Origin: Mameliella sp. MMSF_3455
GTDB lineage: Bacteria; Pseudomonadota; Alphaproteobacteria; Rhodobacterales; Rhodobacteraceae
Length of the DNA: 52,431 nucleotides
Reading direction: 5' to 3'
Assembly: GCF_030733205.1 (NCBI RefSeq)
Contig: NZ_JASHJL010000035.1
Coordinates: forward strand, 1 to 52,431
A program made the translations under genes and the position numbers. Below are positions 35,854 through 44,164 of the stretch, one piece after another (within the stretch, counting starts at the first letter, position 1; each line of letters begins with the position of its first letter). The notes below the pieces were generated by a model. That model was not told the DNA's origin, made no database searches, and saw nothing but the letters and a program-made list of their open reading frames with translations.

Positions 35854-37080
35854 ATGAGCCCGAATTCTCCGGCGCGCTTTCTCGACCGAAGCACCCCGCC
35901 ACATATCGCAACACTTGTCCTGATGGCCGGCATGTCCGCGCTGGCGATGAATATCTTCGTGCCGGCCCTGCAGATCATGGCGGACTGGTACGCGGTGGAT
36001 TACGCGCTGATGCAGGCCTCGGTCACCGGCTACCTGGCCGGCAACGCGGTGCTGCAACTCTTTATCGGGCCGATCTCGGACAAGCTGGGCCGCCGCCCGG
36101 TAATCATGGGCGGCATCGCCCTGTTCATCCTGGCCACGATCGGCTGTCTGATGGCGACGAACATCACGGTCTTCCTGATCTTCCGCATGCTGCAGACCAC
36201 CATCGTGGTGACGATGGTCCTCAGCCGCGCGGTCGTGCGCGACCTCTACCCGCCGGACGAGGCCGCCTCGATGATCGGCTACGTCACGATGGGCATGTCG
36301 CTGGTGCCGATGCTGGCGCCGGTGCTGGGCGGCCTGCTGGCGGAAACCTTCGGCTGGCATTCCAACTTCTGGCTGATGCTGGTTCTGGGCGTGCTGCTCT
36401 ACTGGCTCTGCCACAAGGACCTGGGCGAGACCAAGGCCAGCAGCGGGCTGAGCCTGGCGCAGCAGTTCCGGGAATATCCCGAACTCTTCCGCAGCCCGCG
36501 TTTCTGGGGTTATGCCCTGGCCTGCGCTTTCTCCTCGGGCGCCTTCTTTTCCTATGTCGGCGGCGCCTCCTTCGTCGGGATCGAGGTCTTTGGCCTCTCG
36601 GCCAGCCTCCTGGGCCTGCTCTTTGGCGCCCCGGCGATCGGCTACGCCCTTGGCAACGGCTTGTCCGGGCGTTTCTCCGCCCGGTTCGGAGTGAACACGA
36701 TGGTGCTCTGGGGCGGGTTGACCGTCGCCAGCGGTGTCGGCCTGTCGCTGATGCTCTTCGCCTTCGGCCTTGGCAATGCCTTCACCTTCTTCGGCTTCAT
36801 GACGCTGGTCGGACTGGGCAACGGGTTGACGATCCCCAACGCCACCGCCGGCGCGCTGTCGGTCCGCCCGCATCTGGCAGGCACCGCCTCGGGCCTGTCG
36901 GGCGCCATCATGCTGGGCGGCGGCGCGGCCCTCTCGCAGCTTGCCGGGATCCTGCTGACCGAGGATGCGGGCGTCTGGCCGCTTCTCTGGATCATGTTCG
37001 GGTCGGGCGCGGCCTCTGTCGTGGCCGCCATATTGGTGATCCGCCGCGCAAAGAGCGTCGGGGGGCTGGACGTGGCCTGA
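35854..37080 (+). CDS. MFS transporter, Bcr/CflA type
   Basis: 408 aa from an ATG at 35854 (an ATG at 35812 would add 14 residues). Twelve membrane segments; the MFS signature after TM2 reads GPISDKLGRRPVIMGG, and motif C of drug/H+ antiporters is like MSLVPMLAPVLGGLLAETFGW. Bcr/CflA members export drugs such as bicyclomycin or sulfonamides. Position between pccB and pccR suggests control by short-chain acyl-CoA status, so an organic acid or acyl compound may be the real cargo; this is inference. It ends 43 nt before pccR. Confidence 0.88.
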   Translation: MSPNSPARFLDRSTPPHIATLVLMAGMSALAMNIFVPALQIMADWYAVDYALMQASVTGYLAGNAVLQLFIGPISDKLGRRPVIMGGIALFILATIGCLMATNITVFLIFRMLQTTIVVTMVLSRAVVRDLYPPDEAASMIGYVTMGMSLVPMLAPVLGGLLAETFGWHSNFWLMLVLGVLLYWLCHKDLGETKASSGLSLAQQFREYPELFRSPRFWGYALACAFSSGAFFSYVGGASFVGIEVFGLSASLLGLLFGAPAIGYALGNGLSGRFSARFGVNTMVLWGGLTVASGVGLSLMLFAFGLGNAFTFFGFMTLVGLGNGLTIPNATAGALSVRPHLAGTASGLSGAIMLGGGAALSQLAGILLTEDAGVWPLLWIMFGSGAASVVAAILVIRRAKSVGGLDVA

Positions 37081-37085
37081 CAAAG

Positions 37086-37122
37086 TTTGCATCTTTGCGC
37101 GACTCATTGGCAAAGATGCAAA
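37086..37122. promoter_or_regulatory. 13-bp inverted repeat abutting the pccR start codon
   Basis: TTTGCATCTTTGC (37086-37098) and GCAAAGATGCAAA (37110-37122) are exact inverted copies with an 11-nt spacer. Each arm holds two TTTGC elements. The right arm ends one base before the ATG, leaving no room for a normal ribosome site. It is most likely an autoregulatory PccR operator. Confidence 0.75.
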
Positions 37123-37123
37123 T

Positions 37124-38524
37124 ATGGCCACCCAAAAACTCTATGCGGGCGCCAAGCTGCGCGACATCCGCACACGCCTGAACCTGACGCAAAAGGATTT
37201 TGCCGCCAAGCTCGGCATCTCCCTGCCCTACCTGAACCAGATGGAGAACAACAACCGGCCGGTCAGCACCACCGTGGTGTTGGCCCTGGCGCAGGAGTTC
37301 GGTTTTGACGTGACCGAGTTGGGCCAGGGCGACGCCGAACGGCTGGTCACCGACATGCGCGAGGCCCTGGCCGATCCGATCTTCGGCGAACACAGCCCCC
37401 AGTTGGCCGATCTGCGCCTGACCGCCTCCAACGCGCCAGTGCTGGCGCGGGCCTTCCTGGCCCTGCACCGGGCCTACCGCCAAACCCATGAACGCCTCGC
37501 CTCGCTGGACGAGGCGCTGGGACGCGAGGGCGCCCAGCTGCAACCCAGCCCCTGGGAAGAGGTACGCGATTTCTTCCACTACTGCGACAACTACATCGAC
37601 GCGGTGGACCGCGCGGCGGAACATTTCGCCAAGCTGCACGGCAACGAGACGGACATGCGCGCCGCCGCGATCGAGCGGCTGGAATCGCGCGGCATCACGG
37701 TGCGGCAGTCGCAGGGCGCGCCGATGCGCGCCTTCGACGAAGACCGCCAGGAACTGGTCCTGTCCTCGCTGCTGCCGGTGGAAACCCAGACCTTCCAGCT
37801 CCTGGTCCAGGTGGCGCTGTTGCGGCAGAACCAGCTGCTGGAGGCGACGCTGGACCTTGCCCGCTTCCAGAGCGACGAGGCCCGCGCCATCGCCAAGCTG
37901 GGACTGGCAAACTATTTCGCCGGCGCCGCGATGATGCCCTACAAGGCCTTCCTCTCGGCGGCACAGGAAACCCGGCACGACCTGGAACTGCTGGCGGCGC
38001 GCTTCGGTGCTTCGATCGAGCAGGTCGCGCACCGGCTCTCGACGCTGCAACGGCCCGGCGCCAAGGGCGTGCCCTTCTTCTTTGTCCGGGTGGACCAGGC
38101 AGGCACGATCACCAAGCGGCACTCGGCCACCCGGCTGCAATTCGCCCGTTTCGGCGGCGCCTGCCCGCTCTGGAACGTGCACCGCGCCTTTGAAACGCCC
38201 GGCCGTTTCCTGCGCCAGCTGGCGGAAACCCCGGACGGGGTGCGCTACATCAGCCTTGCGGTGGATGTTTCGAAAACCGGCGGTCACTTCGGCGCGCCGG
38301 TCCGCCGCTACGCCATTTCCATCGGCTGCGAGGTGCGCCACGCGGCGGCCCTCGTCTATGCCGACGACATGGATTTCACCCGCCCCAGCGCCTTTGAACC
38401 GATCGGGATCAGCTGCCGGATCTGCGAGCGCACCCATTGCCACCAACGCTCTGTTCCACCGCTGGAAAAGCGCCTGACCACCACGCCCAACCACCGCGAC
38501 GTGCTGCCTTATCGGCTGGACTGA
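37124..38524 (+). CDS. pccR: Short-chain fatty acyl-CoA regulator (PccR/ScfR type)
   Basis: 466 aa. XRE helix-turn-helix at residues 7-60 (LRDIRTRLNLTQKDFAAKLG, then SLPYLNQMENNNRPVS). The middle is an IrrE-like domain in which the metallopeptidase HExxH is replaced (QTFQLLVQVALLRQ), so it is a sensor, not a protease. The C-terminal DUF2083-type domain ends with a cysteine motif, CRICERTHCHQRSVPP. In Rhodobacter sphaeroides PccR senses propionyl-CoA-related acyl-CoA and controls pcc genes. There is no Shine-Dalgarno; the start follows a 13-bp repeat, suggesting a leaderless or very short leader message. Confidence 0.92.
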   Translation: MATQKLYAGAKLRDIRTRLNLTQKDFAAKLGISLPYLNQMENNNRPVSTTVVLALAQEFGFDVTELGQGDAERLVTDMREALADPIFGEHSPQLADLRLTASNAPVLARAFLALHRAYRQTHERLASLDEALGREGAQLQPSPWEEVRDFFHYCDNYIDAVDRAAEHFAKLHGNETDMRAAAIERLESRGITVRQSQGAPMRAFDEDRQELVLSSLLPVETQTFQLLVQVALLRQNQLLEATLDLARFQSDEARAIAKLGLANYFAGAAMMPYKAFLSAAQETRHDLELLAARFGASIEQVAHRLSTLQRPGAKGVPFFFVRVDQAGTITKRHSATRLQFARFGGACPLWNVHRAFETPGRFLRQLAETPDGVRYISLAVDVSKTGGHFGAPVRRYAISIGCEVRHAAALVYADDMDFTRPSAFEPIGISCRICERTHCHQRSVPPLEKRLTTTPNHRDVLPYRLD

Positions 38525-38617
38525 CCGCGCCGGTCTTCGTTCTGGTGGATTCTGAAGATCCGGACCGCCGCGCCACAGGCGAACGATCCGGCAATCGCGT
38601 CATCAGGCCAAACGCGG

Positions 38618-38638
38618 AAAAAAGCGCGCGGACGCGCT
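38618..38638 (-). terminator. Rho-independent terminator of the amidase operon
   Basis: On the minus strand, AGCGCG and CGCGCT form a 6-bp stem with tetraloop TCCG, then six T residues follow directly. It begins 17 nt after the amidase stop. Confidence 0.85.
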
Positions 38639-38654
38639 CATTTCGGCATTCAGG

Positions 38655-39338
38655 TCAGGCGTCCCGGCAGGGGAACCGTCGCGCAAGGTCCGCCATGATC
38701 GCGCAATCCGCACCGTCGAGTGCGCCCTCCGCCCAGGGGCGAAAACGCATCCGCACCGCAGCCAGCACGGCGTCGCGTGTCTCCGGCGTCACCTCGTAGC
38801 CAAAGGTCCGGCAGTCACGCCAGAACTGCGCCTCATCCCGGTCCACTTCGCATTTCTCGGGCCAGATCGCCAATCCATTCAGCGCCAGGCGGCGCCAGTC
38901 GAACCGCCCGCCGGGGTCGGTCTTGCGGCCAAGCGCGGTGTCGGAATGGCCCACGACGCGTTCCGGTGGCACAGACCAGCGGGAACAGATGCCGCGCAGC
39001 ACGTCCTCCAGCGCCGCCATCTGCGGCTCGGGGAATGGATGAAAGCCGGTGTTTGCCAGTTCGATCCCGATGGAATGCGAGTTCACATCCGCCACGTCCC
39101 CCCAGCACCCGCGTCCGGCGTGCCAGGCGCGATCGTCCTCTCGGACCAACTGCCAGCAACACCCGTCCTCGGCGAGGACATAGTGACAGGAGACCTCGCT
39201 TTCGGGATTGCACAGCCAGTCGCGCGCCGCCTCGGCGGATGTCATGGCGGTGTAGTGCAACACCACCATGTCCGGCACGGAGACAACGCGACGTTCACCG
39301 AAATTCGGCGACGGATACCATTCAGGCCTTAGCGTCAC
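38655..39338 (-). CDS. N-acetylmuramoyl-L-alanine amidase (AmpD/AmiD fold)
   Basis: 227 aa, GTG start. Amidase_2 zinc ligands: His28 in VVLHYTAM, His in the GHSDTALGRKTDPGG loop, and the Asp of that loop; a GIELANTGFHPFP segment carries the usual substrate-groove residues. No signal peptide is present, so it is cytoplasmic, like AmpD, acting on recycled anhydro-muropeptides, or exported otherwise. It starts 8 nt after the Excalibur lipoprotein gene. A good terminator follows. Confidence 0.9.
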   Translation of the reverse strand: MTLRPEWYPSPNFGERRVVSVPDMVVLHYTAMTSAEAARDWLCNPESEVSCHYVLAEDGCCWQLVREDDRAWHAGRGCWGDVADVNSHSIGIELANTGFHPFPEPQMAALEDVLRGICSRWSVPPERVVGHSDTALGRKTDPGGRFDWRRLALNGLAIWPEKCEVDRDEAQFWRDCRTFGYEVTPETRDAVLAAVRMRFRPWAEGALDGADCAIMADLARRFPCRDA

Positions 39339-39346
39339 CGCGGGGG

Positions 39347-40051
39347 TCAGCCGCCGCGCACCGCGCGGAAAGGTGCAGGATTCCAGGTGCAGGCAAAGCC
39401 GTCGCCATCCGGATCCATGCCCTTGCGGTCCTTCTCCGGTCCGCCCATCCGCAGGAAATCCTCCTGCGCGAGGTCGGCCGAGGTATAGGTCGAACAGGCC
39501 CGCTGATACCGCGCCTGCGCGTTGAAGCTCGACCGTTTGTACAGCGCCGTGCCGACCGGGTTGGTCGTGCGCAGGGCGTATTCGACGATATTTGGCGCGT
39601 CCGTGCCGGGGCGTTTGGGCAGCGCCTCGGGTTGAACCACGGTGTATTGCGCGCGGTTGCGTTCGATCAGGCGGGCGTCGGCGTCAATGTCGCGGGTCCG
39701 CGACACGGCGGTAAAGTCGTTCTCCCCCGAGATGCCGCGCGCGTTCGACACGATCTGCGGCGGCGGGTTCGACGGGTCGGCCTCGACCGGATCGACACCG
39801 GAATTGGCCTGACGCGCGGCTGCCGCCGCGCGGGCCTCGTCCGCGTCGATGGGGCCGGACTGGACATCCGGCGCCACGGGGATGGGCCCGGTGGCGCCGT
39901 TCAGCTGCGCCTCGCGGCGAGCCGCATAGTCGTCATAGTTGCCAAAGCCGACCCCGGTGCCCGGGTCAGCCGCCCCGGCACCGCTGTCGGGAACACTGGG
40001 TTCGCAAGCTGCCACGGCCAAGGCCGCCACAACCAGTAGATAGTTCCGCAT
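39347..40051 (-). CDS. Lipoprotein with C-terminal Excalibur-like calcium-binding domain
   Basis: 234 aa. The lipobox VAAC (VVAALAVAACEPS) puts the lipidated Cys near residue 16. A long low-complexity, Ala/Asp/Pro-rich stretch follows (residues 17-110). The last 45 residues are Excalibur-like: YQRACSTYTSADLAQEDFL and DPDGDGFACTWNP, with the DxDxDGxxC calcium loop. Such domains sit on cell-surface proteins. It is transcribed with the amidase, which suggests a periplasmic cell-wall role for the pair. Confidence 0.8.
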   Translation of the reverse strand: MRNYLLVVAALAVAACEPSVPDSGAGAADPGTGVGFGNYDDYAARREAQLNGATGPIPVAPDVQSGPIDADEARAAAAARQANSGVDPVEADPSNPPPQIVSNARGISGENDFTAVSRTRDIDADARLIERNRAQYTVVQPEALPKRPGTDAPNIVEYALRTTNPVGTALYKRSSFNAQARYQRACSTYTSADLAQEDFLRMGGPEKDRKGMDPDGDGFACTWNPAPFRAVRGG

Positions 40052-40083
40052 CGTCTGTCCTGCCTGTGCTTTTGACGCGGGCC

Positions 40084-41571
40084 TTACCACCATTTCGCCG
40101 GTTTTGCCACAAATCCCGCGGCCTGTTCGAGCGCGTAAGCGGTATTCAGCAAGTCGCCTTCTTCCCAGGGTCGGCCGATCAGTTGCAGGCCCAGCGGCAG
40201 GCCCTCCTTGCTAAGACCGGCGGGCACGCTGATGCCCGGCAAACCGGCAAGGTTGACCGTCACGGTGAAGACGTCGTTGAGATACATGGCGACCGGATCG
40301 GCCTCCGTCATCTCGCCCAGGCCGAAGGCGGCCGAAGGAGTCGCCGGCGTCAGGATCGCGTCGACGCCCTGGGCAAAGACATCCTCGAAGTCCTTCTTGA
40401 TCAGCGTCCGCACTTTCCGCGCGCGGTTGTAGTAGGCGTCGTAGAAGCCCGCCGACAGGACGTAGGTGCCGACCATGACACGGCGCTTGACCTCATCACC
40501 AAAGCCTTCGGCGCGGGTCTTTTTGTACATCTCGACGATGCCGTCACCCTGGCTCAGCTTGGCCCGGTGGCCGTAGCGCACGCCGTCATAACGCGCGAGG
40601 TTCGACGACGCCTCGGCCGGGGCAATCACGTAATAGGCGGGCAGCGCGTATTTCGTGTGCGGCAGGCTGATATCGACAATCTTCGCGCCCGCATCCTCCA
40701 GCATCTTGCGGCCTTCGGACCACAGCGCATCGATCTCCTCGGGCATCCCGTCCATGCGGTATTCGCGCGGGATGCCGATGGTCTTGCCCTTGATATCGCC
40801 GGTCAGCATGGCCTCGAAATCCGGAACGGCAAGGTCGGCAGAGGTCGAATCCTTGGGGTCGTGTCCGCACATCGCCTGCAGCATGATGGCGCTGTCACGC
40901 ACGTCCTTGGCCATCGGCCCGGCCTGGTCCAGCGAGGACGCAAAGGCCACGATCCCCCAGCGCGAGCAGCGCCCGTAGGTCGGCTTGATGCCCGTGATGC
41001 CGGTAAAGGCCGCGGGCTGGCGGATCGAGCCGCCGGTATCGGTCCCGGTCGCGCCAAGGCAGAGATCGGCCGCCACGGCAGAGGCCGAGCCGCCCGAGGA
41101 CCCGCCCGGGGTCAGCTGCGCATCGTCATTGCCGCGCCGCCAGGGGTTGACCGCGTTGCCATAACACGAGGTCTCGTTCGACGAGCCCATCGCGAATTCG
41201 TCCATGTTCAGCTTGCCCAGCATGACCGCGCCCGCATCGAACAGCTGGCTGGTCACGGTGCTTTCGTACTCGGGCTTGAAACCGCCGAGGATGTTCGAGG
41301 CGGCCTGGCTTTCCACGCCCTTGGTGCAGAACAGGTCCTTGATGCCCAGCGGAATACCGCAAAGCGAGGGAGCATCCCCTGCCTTGATCCGCTGATCCGC
41401 GGCGGTGGCCTGGTCGTGGGCGATCTCGGGGGTCTTGTGGACAAAGGCGTTCAGCACGCCGGCCCCTTCGATCGCCGCCAGGCAGGCCTCGGTCAGTTCG
41501 ATGCTCGTCACGTCGCCCTTGCGCAGCGCATCGCGGGCCTCGGCGATCTTCAGCTTGGTCAGTTCGCTCAT
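40084..41571 (-). CDS. gatA: Aspartyl/glutamyl-tRNA amidotransferase subunit A
   Basis: 495 aa from the ATG at 41571 (a GTG lies one codon upstream). The amidase signature is complete: catalytic Lys in [14 protein letters not shown], the cis-Ser and nucleophile Ser in [16 protein letters not shown] and [15 protein letters not shown]. GatCAB converts Glu-tRNA(Gln) and Asp-tRNA(Asn) to the amide forms. gatC overlaps the start (TGATG); gatB is not in the window. The overlap implies gatC-gatA coupling. Confidence 0.97.
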   Translation of the reverse strand: MSELTKLKIAEARDALRKGDVTSIELTEACLAAIEGAGVLNAFVHKTPEIAHDQATAADQRIKAGDAPSLCGIPLGIKDLFCTKGVESQAASNILGGFKPEYESTVTSQLFDAGAVMLGKLNMDEFAMGSSNETSCYGNAVNPWRRGNDDAQLTPGGSSGGSASAVAADLCLGATGTDTGGSIRQPAAFTGITGIKPTYGRCSRWGIVAFASSLDQAGPMAKDVRDSAIMLQAMCGHDPKDSTSADLAVPDFEAMLTGDIKGKTIGIPREYRMDGMPEEIDALWSEGRKMLEDAGAKIVDISLPHTKYALPAYYVIAPAEASSNLARYDGVRYGHRAKLSQGDGIVEMYKKTRAEGFGDEVKRRVMVGTYVLSAGFYDAYYNRARKVRTLIKKDFEDVFAQGVDAILTPATPSAAFGLGEMTEADPVAMYLNDVFTVTVNLAGLPGISVPAGLSKEGLPLGLQLIGRPWEEGDLLNTAYALEQAAGFVAKPAKWW

Positions 41572-41858
41572 CACTCAACCACCTTCGGAACCGCAAAGAA
41601 GCCTTCGCGCGCATCGGGCGCGTTCGACAGGACCTTGTCGACCATGCCGCCATCCGTCACCCCGTCCTGACGGCGTTTCAGCCGCATGGGAGTGACCGAT
41701 ACCATCGGCTCCACGCCCTCGACGTCGACCTCGTTCAGCTGCTCGATAAAGCCGAGGATGTCGTTGAAGGCATTGGCCAGCGCCGGCAGTTCTTCTTCTT
41801 CCACCTTGATGCGGGCCAGGTGCGCCACGCGTGCCGCGGTCTCGATGTCGATCGACAT
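41571..41858 (-). CDS. gatC: Aspartyl/glutamyl-tRNA amidotransferase subunit C
   Basis: 95 aa from the ATG at 41858. The sequence [37 protein letters not shown] and VEGVEPM matches GatC throughout, followed by the C-terminal [21 protein letters not shown] region. GatC wraps between GatA and GatB to stabilise the complex. It ends TGATG with gatA. It is 34 nt downstream of the ceramidase-family gene. Confidence 0.96.
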   Translation of the reverse strand: MSIDIETAARVAHLARIKVEEEELPALANAFNDILGFIEQLNEVDVEGVEPMVSVTPMRLKRRQDGVTDGGMVDKVLSNAPDAREGFFAVPKVVE

Positions 41859-41892
41859 GGGGGCCTCTTTGACTGTGAATTCAGCGCAGGCT

Positions 41893-42564
41893 TTACCGCC
41901 CCGCCCCGCGCGCCGCAAGCACATGCCGCGTCCAGACCTCGATCATCCATCCCAGCATCACCGCATTCAGCAGGTGCCACAGGAAATGCGTGCCCAGAGG
42001 GATCACGTTGCACAGCGGTTCATCGAGCGTGCGCGCCAGCATCGACACCAGCAGGATCGCCACCCCGATTCCAAGTCCCCGCGCCGTTTCGGGCGCCCGG
42101 TTGCGCAGGAGAATGGCGTAGATCGCGATCAGCAAGGGGATCGGGCCATAGCTGGCCGTCCCGCCCAGCCAGGGAAGCATCTGGAACAAGGGCACCGTCG
42201 CCGCGGCATAGGGAAAGAACAGCGCCGTCACTCCAAGCGACACCCAGACGCCCAGCCCCCAGAAATCCCGGTTCGCAGCATAGATGAACACCAGCGTATA
42301 GAGCAGGATGGGCAGGACATCGGCCAGTGCGGCCCAGGGCTGCGCGTAGGTGTGAAACAGAAAAGAGCCGATCCCGATCGCCGCCAGAAGGGCACAAAGC
42401 ACCCGGCCCAGGCCGAAGGTCCGGCGCCACATCAGAACCGCGGCGATGACGAAGGCGGCATTGGTCACCGCGTTGACCGGCTCGGCCCAGAACCCGGGAT
42501 CGATCCGCTCGCAGTACCCGTCGATCGCCCGGGTCCAGCCTCCGTGATCGTGTTGTCCAGCCAT
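41893..42564 (-). CDS. Alkaline-ceramidase-family membrane hydrolase
   Basis: 223 aa with seven membrane segments. CREST-superfamily metal-hydrolase motifs: AEPVNAVTNAAFV near residue 27 (the EPxNT/SN motif), SFLFHTYAQPWAALADVLPI (His and Asp), and THFLWHLLNAVMLGW (HxxxH). These form the zinc site of alkaline ceramidases. In bacteria that lack sphingolipids the substrate may be another amide lipid, such as an ornithine lipid; that is inference. It precedes gatC by 34 nt on the same strand. Confidence 0.82.
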   Translation of the reverse strand: MAGQHDHGGWTRAIDGYCERIDPGFWAEPVNAVTNAAFVIAAVLMWRRTFGLGRVLCALLAAIGIGSFLFHTYAQPWAALADVLPILLYTLVFIYAANRDFWGLGVWVSLGVTALFFPYAAATVPLFQMLPWLGGTASYGPIPLLIAIYAILLRNRAPETARGLGIGVAILLVSMLARTLDEPLCNVIPLGTHFLWHLLNAVMLGWMIEVWTRHVLAARGAGR

Positions 42565-42668
42565 CTGTCATCCTTTCCTATCCGCCCCGCCCCCTGGCCA
42601 GACCAAAGCTAGCGTCACCGGCAGATCCTGCTAGGGTCGGCCCCACAGCATTATCTACGGAGCGTGAC

Positions 42669-43361
42669 ATGCAAATCATCTGGCTCGGCCACGGCAGTTT
42701 CCGCATCGAGATCGGCACCGAGGTGCTCTTGATCGACCCCTGGATCAACGGCAACCCGATGATGGAAGGCCAGGATGCGGAGGCCGCGCTGAAGGGGGCG
42801 ACACAGATCCTCGTGACCCACGGCCATTTCGATCACACCAGCGACATCGTCGAGATCAGCCGGAAAACCGGTGCGCCGGTCTCGGCCATCTTCGAACTGG
42901 CCGCGCTCCTGACCGGCCAAGGCGCCAACGAAGGTCATGCCTTCAACAAGGGCGGCACCGTCCAATTCGGCGAAGCCTCGGTGACGATGGTGCCCGCCTC
43001 GCACAGTTCCTCGATGCAGGTCGCGGGCGCGACCACCTACACCGGCATGGAAACCGGTCTGGTGATCAAGGGGGACGGCCATACGGTCTATTTTTCCGGC
43101 GACACCTGCATCATGGCCGACATGGCCTGGATCGCCGAGTATTTCCAGCCGGACATCGGCATCCTCTCCGCCGGCGGCTACTACACGATGGACATGGACC
43201 AGGCGGCCTGGGCGGCAAGGAAATACTTCGACTTCAAGACGGTGATCCCCGGCCATTACCGCACCTTCCCGGCGCTGGAGCAATCGGCAAAGGTGCTTGC
43301 GGACGGCCTGCCCGGCGTGAATGTCATCGAACCGCAGGTGATGCAGCCGATCACCGTCTGA
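42669..43361 (+). CDS. UPF0173-type metal-dependent hydrolase
   Basis: 230 aa with a metallo-beta-lactamase fold. It begins MQIIWLGHGSFRIEIGTEVL; the metal site is VTHGHFDHTSDI (HxHxDH) with later His in PASHSSSMQ, FSGDTCIMAD and VIPGHYRTFP. Length and motifs match the YtkL/UPF0173 group. The reaction is unknown. It is divergent from the ceramidase gene (104 nt apart) and convergent with the next gene. Confidence 0.93.
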   Translation: MQIIWLGHGSFRIEIGTEVLLIDPWINGNPMMEGQDAEAALKGATQILVTHGHFDHTSDIVEISRKTGAPVSAIFELAALLTGQGANEGHAFNKGGTVQFGEASVTMVPASHSSSMQVAGATTYTGMETGLVIKGDGHTVYFSGDTCIMADMAWIAEYFQPDIGILSAGGYYTMDMDQAAWAARKYFDFKTVIPGHYRTFPALEQSAKVLADGLPGVNVIEPQVMQPITV

Positions 43362-43416
43362 CCCGAACCTGTTCCCTGGTGAGCCTTGAGCGGAAACACG
43401 CGCGTCAGCGCATCCA

Positions 43417-43481
43417 TGACGGGTCGGTGGGCGGGCGATGCGGACCCGCAAGGGGCCGCGAGTCCCGCTCCCGACCCGTCA
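43417..43481. repeat. 11-bp perfect inverted repeat across a stop codon
   Basis: TGACGGGTCGG (43417-43427) and CCGACCCGTCA (43471-43481) are exact inverted copies with a 43-nt GC-rich loop. The right arm includes the stop codon of the minus-strand gene. It lies between two convergent genes and could be a shared termination structure. Confidence 0.55.
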
Positions 43482-44066
43482 GGGGATCAAGGCCCCCGTC
43501 CGGTTGAAGGTCGCCCGGTCGATGCTCAGGTCGTCGTAGATCAGCTCCACCGTCATCTCCTCGACCGAGTTCAGCGGAAAGGCCCGATAGGGCAATGCGT
43601 CCGCAGGCATGGCATTGGGTGCGGGACTGTCCTCGTTGCAGTCAGGCAGCGGCCAGGGCTCGGGTTCGGCGCCGTTGATGCCGATGTGGACGGCCACCAG
43701 CCCGCAGCGCCAAGACCAGAGGTGCGTGACATAGACCAGGTCCTGGCCATTGAACTCGCGCACCGCGATCCAGTTCGACCGGGTGGCGTTCAGGATCGGC
43801 TTGACCTCGACAGCGGTGGTGAACTTGCCCGAGGGCACCTGCTGTTCGGCGGCATAGGGCAGCTCGGGCGGCGGCGCCGGGTCGGCCTCGGCACTGGGCG
43901 GCGGCGCCTCCGAGGAGAAGGGCCGCGCCTCGTCGGTTTCGGCCCTGGGGGCCAACGGCGCCTCGGTGATTGCGGCGGCGGGCGGGGCCTCGGCGGTTTC
44001 CAGGCGGGCCGTGTCGCCCGGCGCCCCGCTGGCAACGGCAATGACAAGAAGAACAAGATCGAACAT
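43479..44066 (-). CDS. Uncharacterised exported protein with Pro/Ala-rich linker
   Basis: 195 aa. The short N-terminal hydrophobic segment (MFDLVLLVIAVASGAPGD) looks like a signal peptide. Residues 25-75 are Ala/Pro/Glu-rich. The C-terminal domain has NWIAVREFNGQDLVYVTHLW, SWRCGLVAVHIGINGAEP and LIYDDLSIDRATFN, with two cysteines that could pair. I think it is conserved in Rhodobacteraceae but know no function. Confidence 0.7.
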   Translation of the reverse strand: MFDLVLLVIAVASGAPGDTARLETAEAPPAAAITEAPLAPRAETDEARPFSSEAPPPSAEADPAPPPELPYAAEQQVPSGKFTTAVEVKPILNATRSNWIAVREFNGQDLVYVTHLWSWRCGLVAVHIGINGAEPEPWPLPDCNEDSPAPNAMPADALPYRAFPLNSVEEMTVELIYDDLSIDRATFNRTGALIP

Positions 44067-44164
44067 CAGGTATTTCCTTCAAAAAACTCCCCGGGGCCTT
44101 GCGACTTCCGGCGCCCGTCCGGCACGCCTATAGTTGCGCGCGACAGGCATTGGGCAGGATCATC

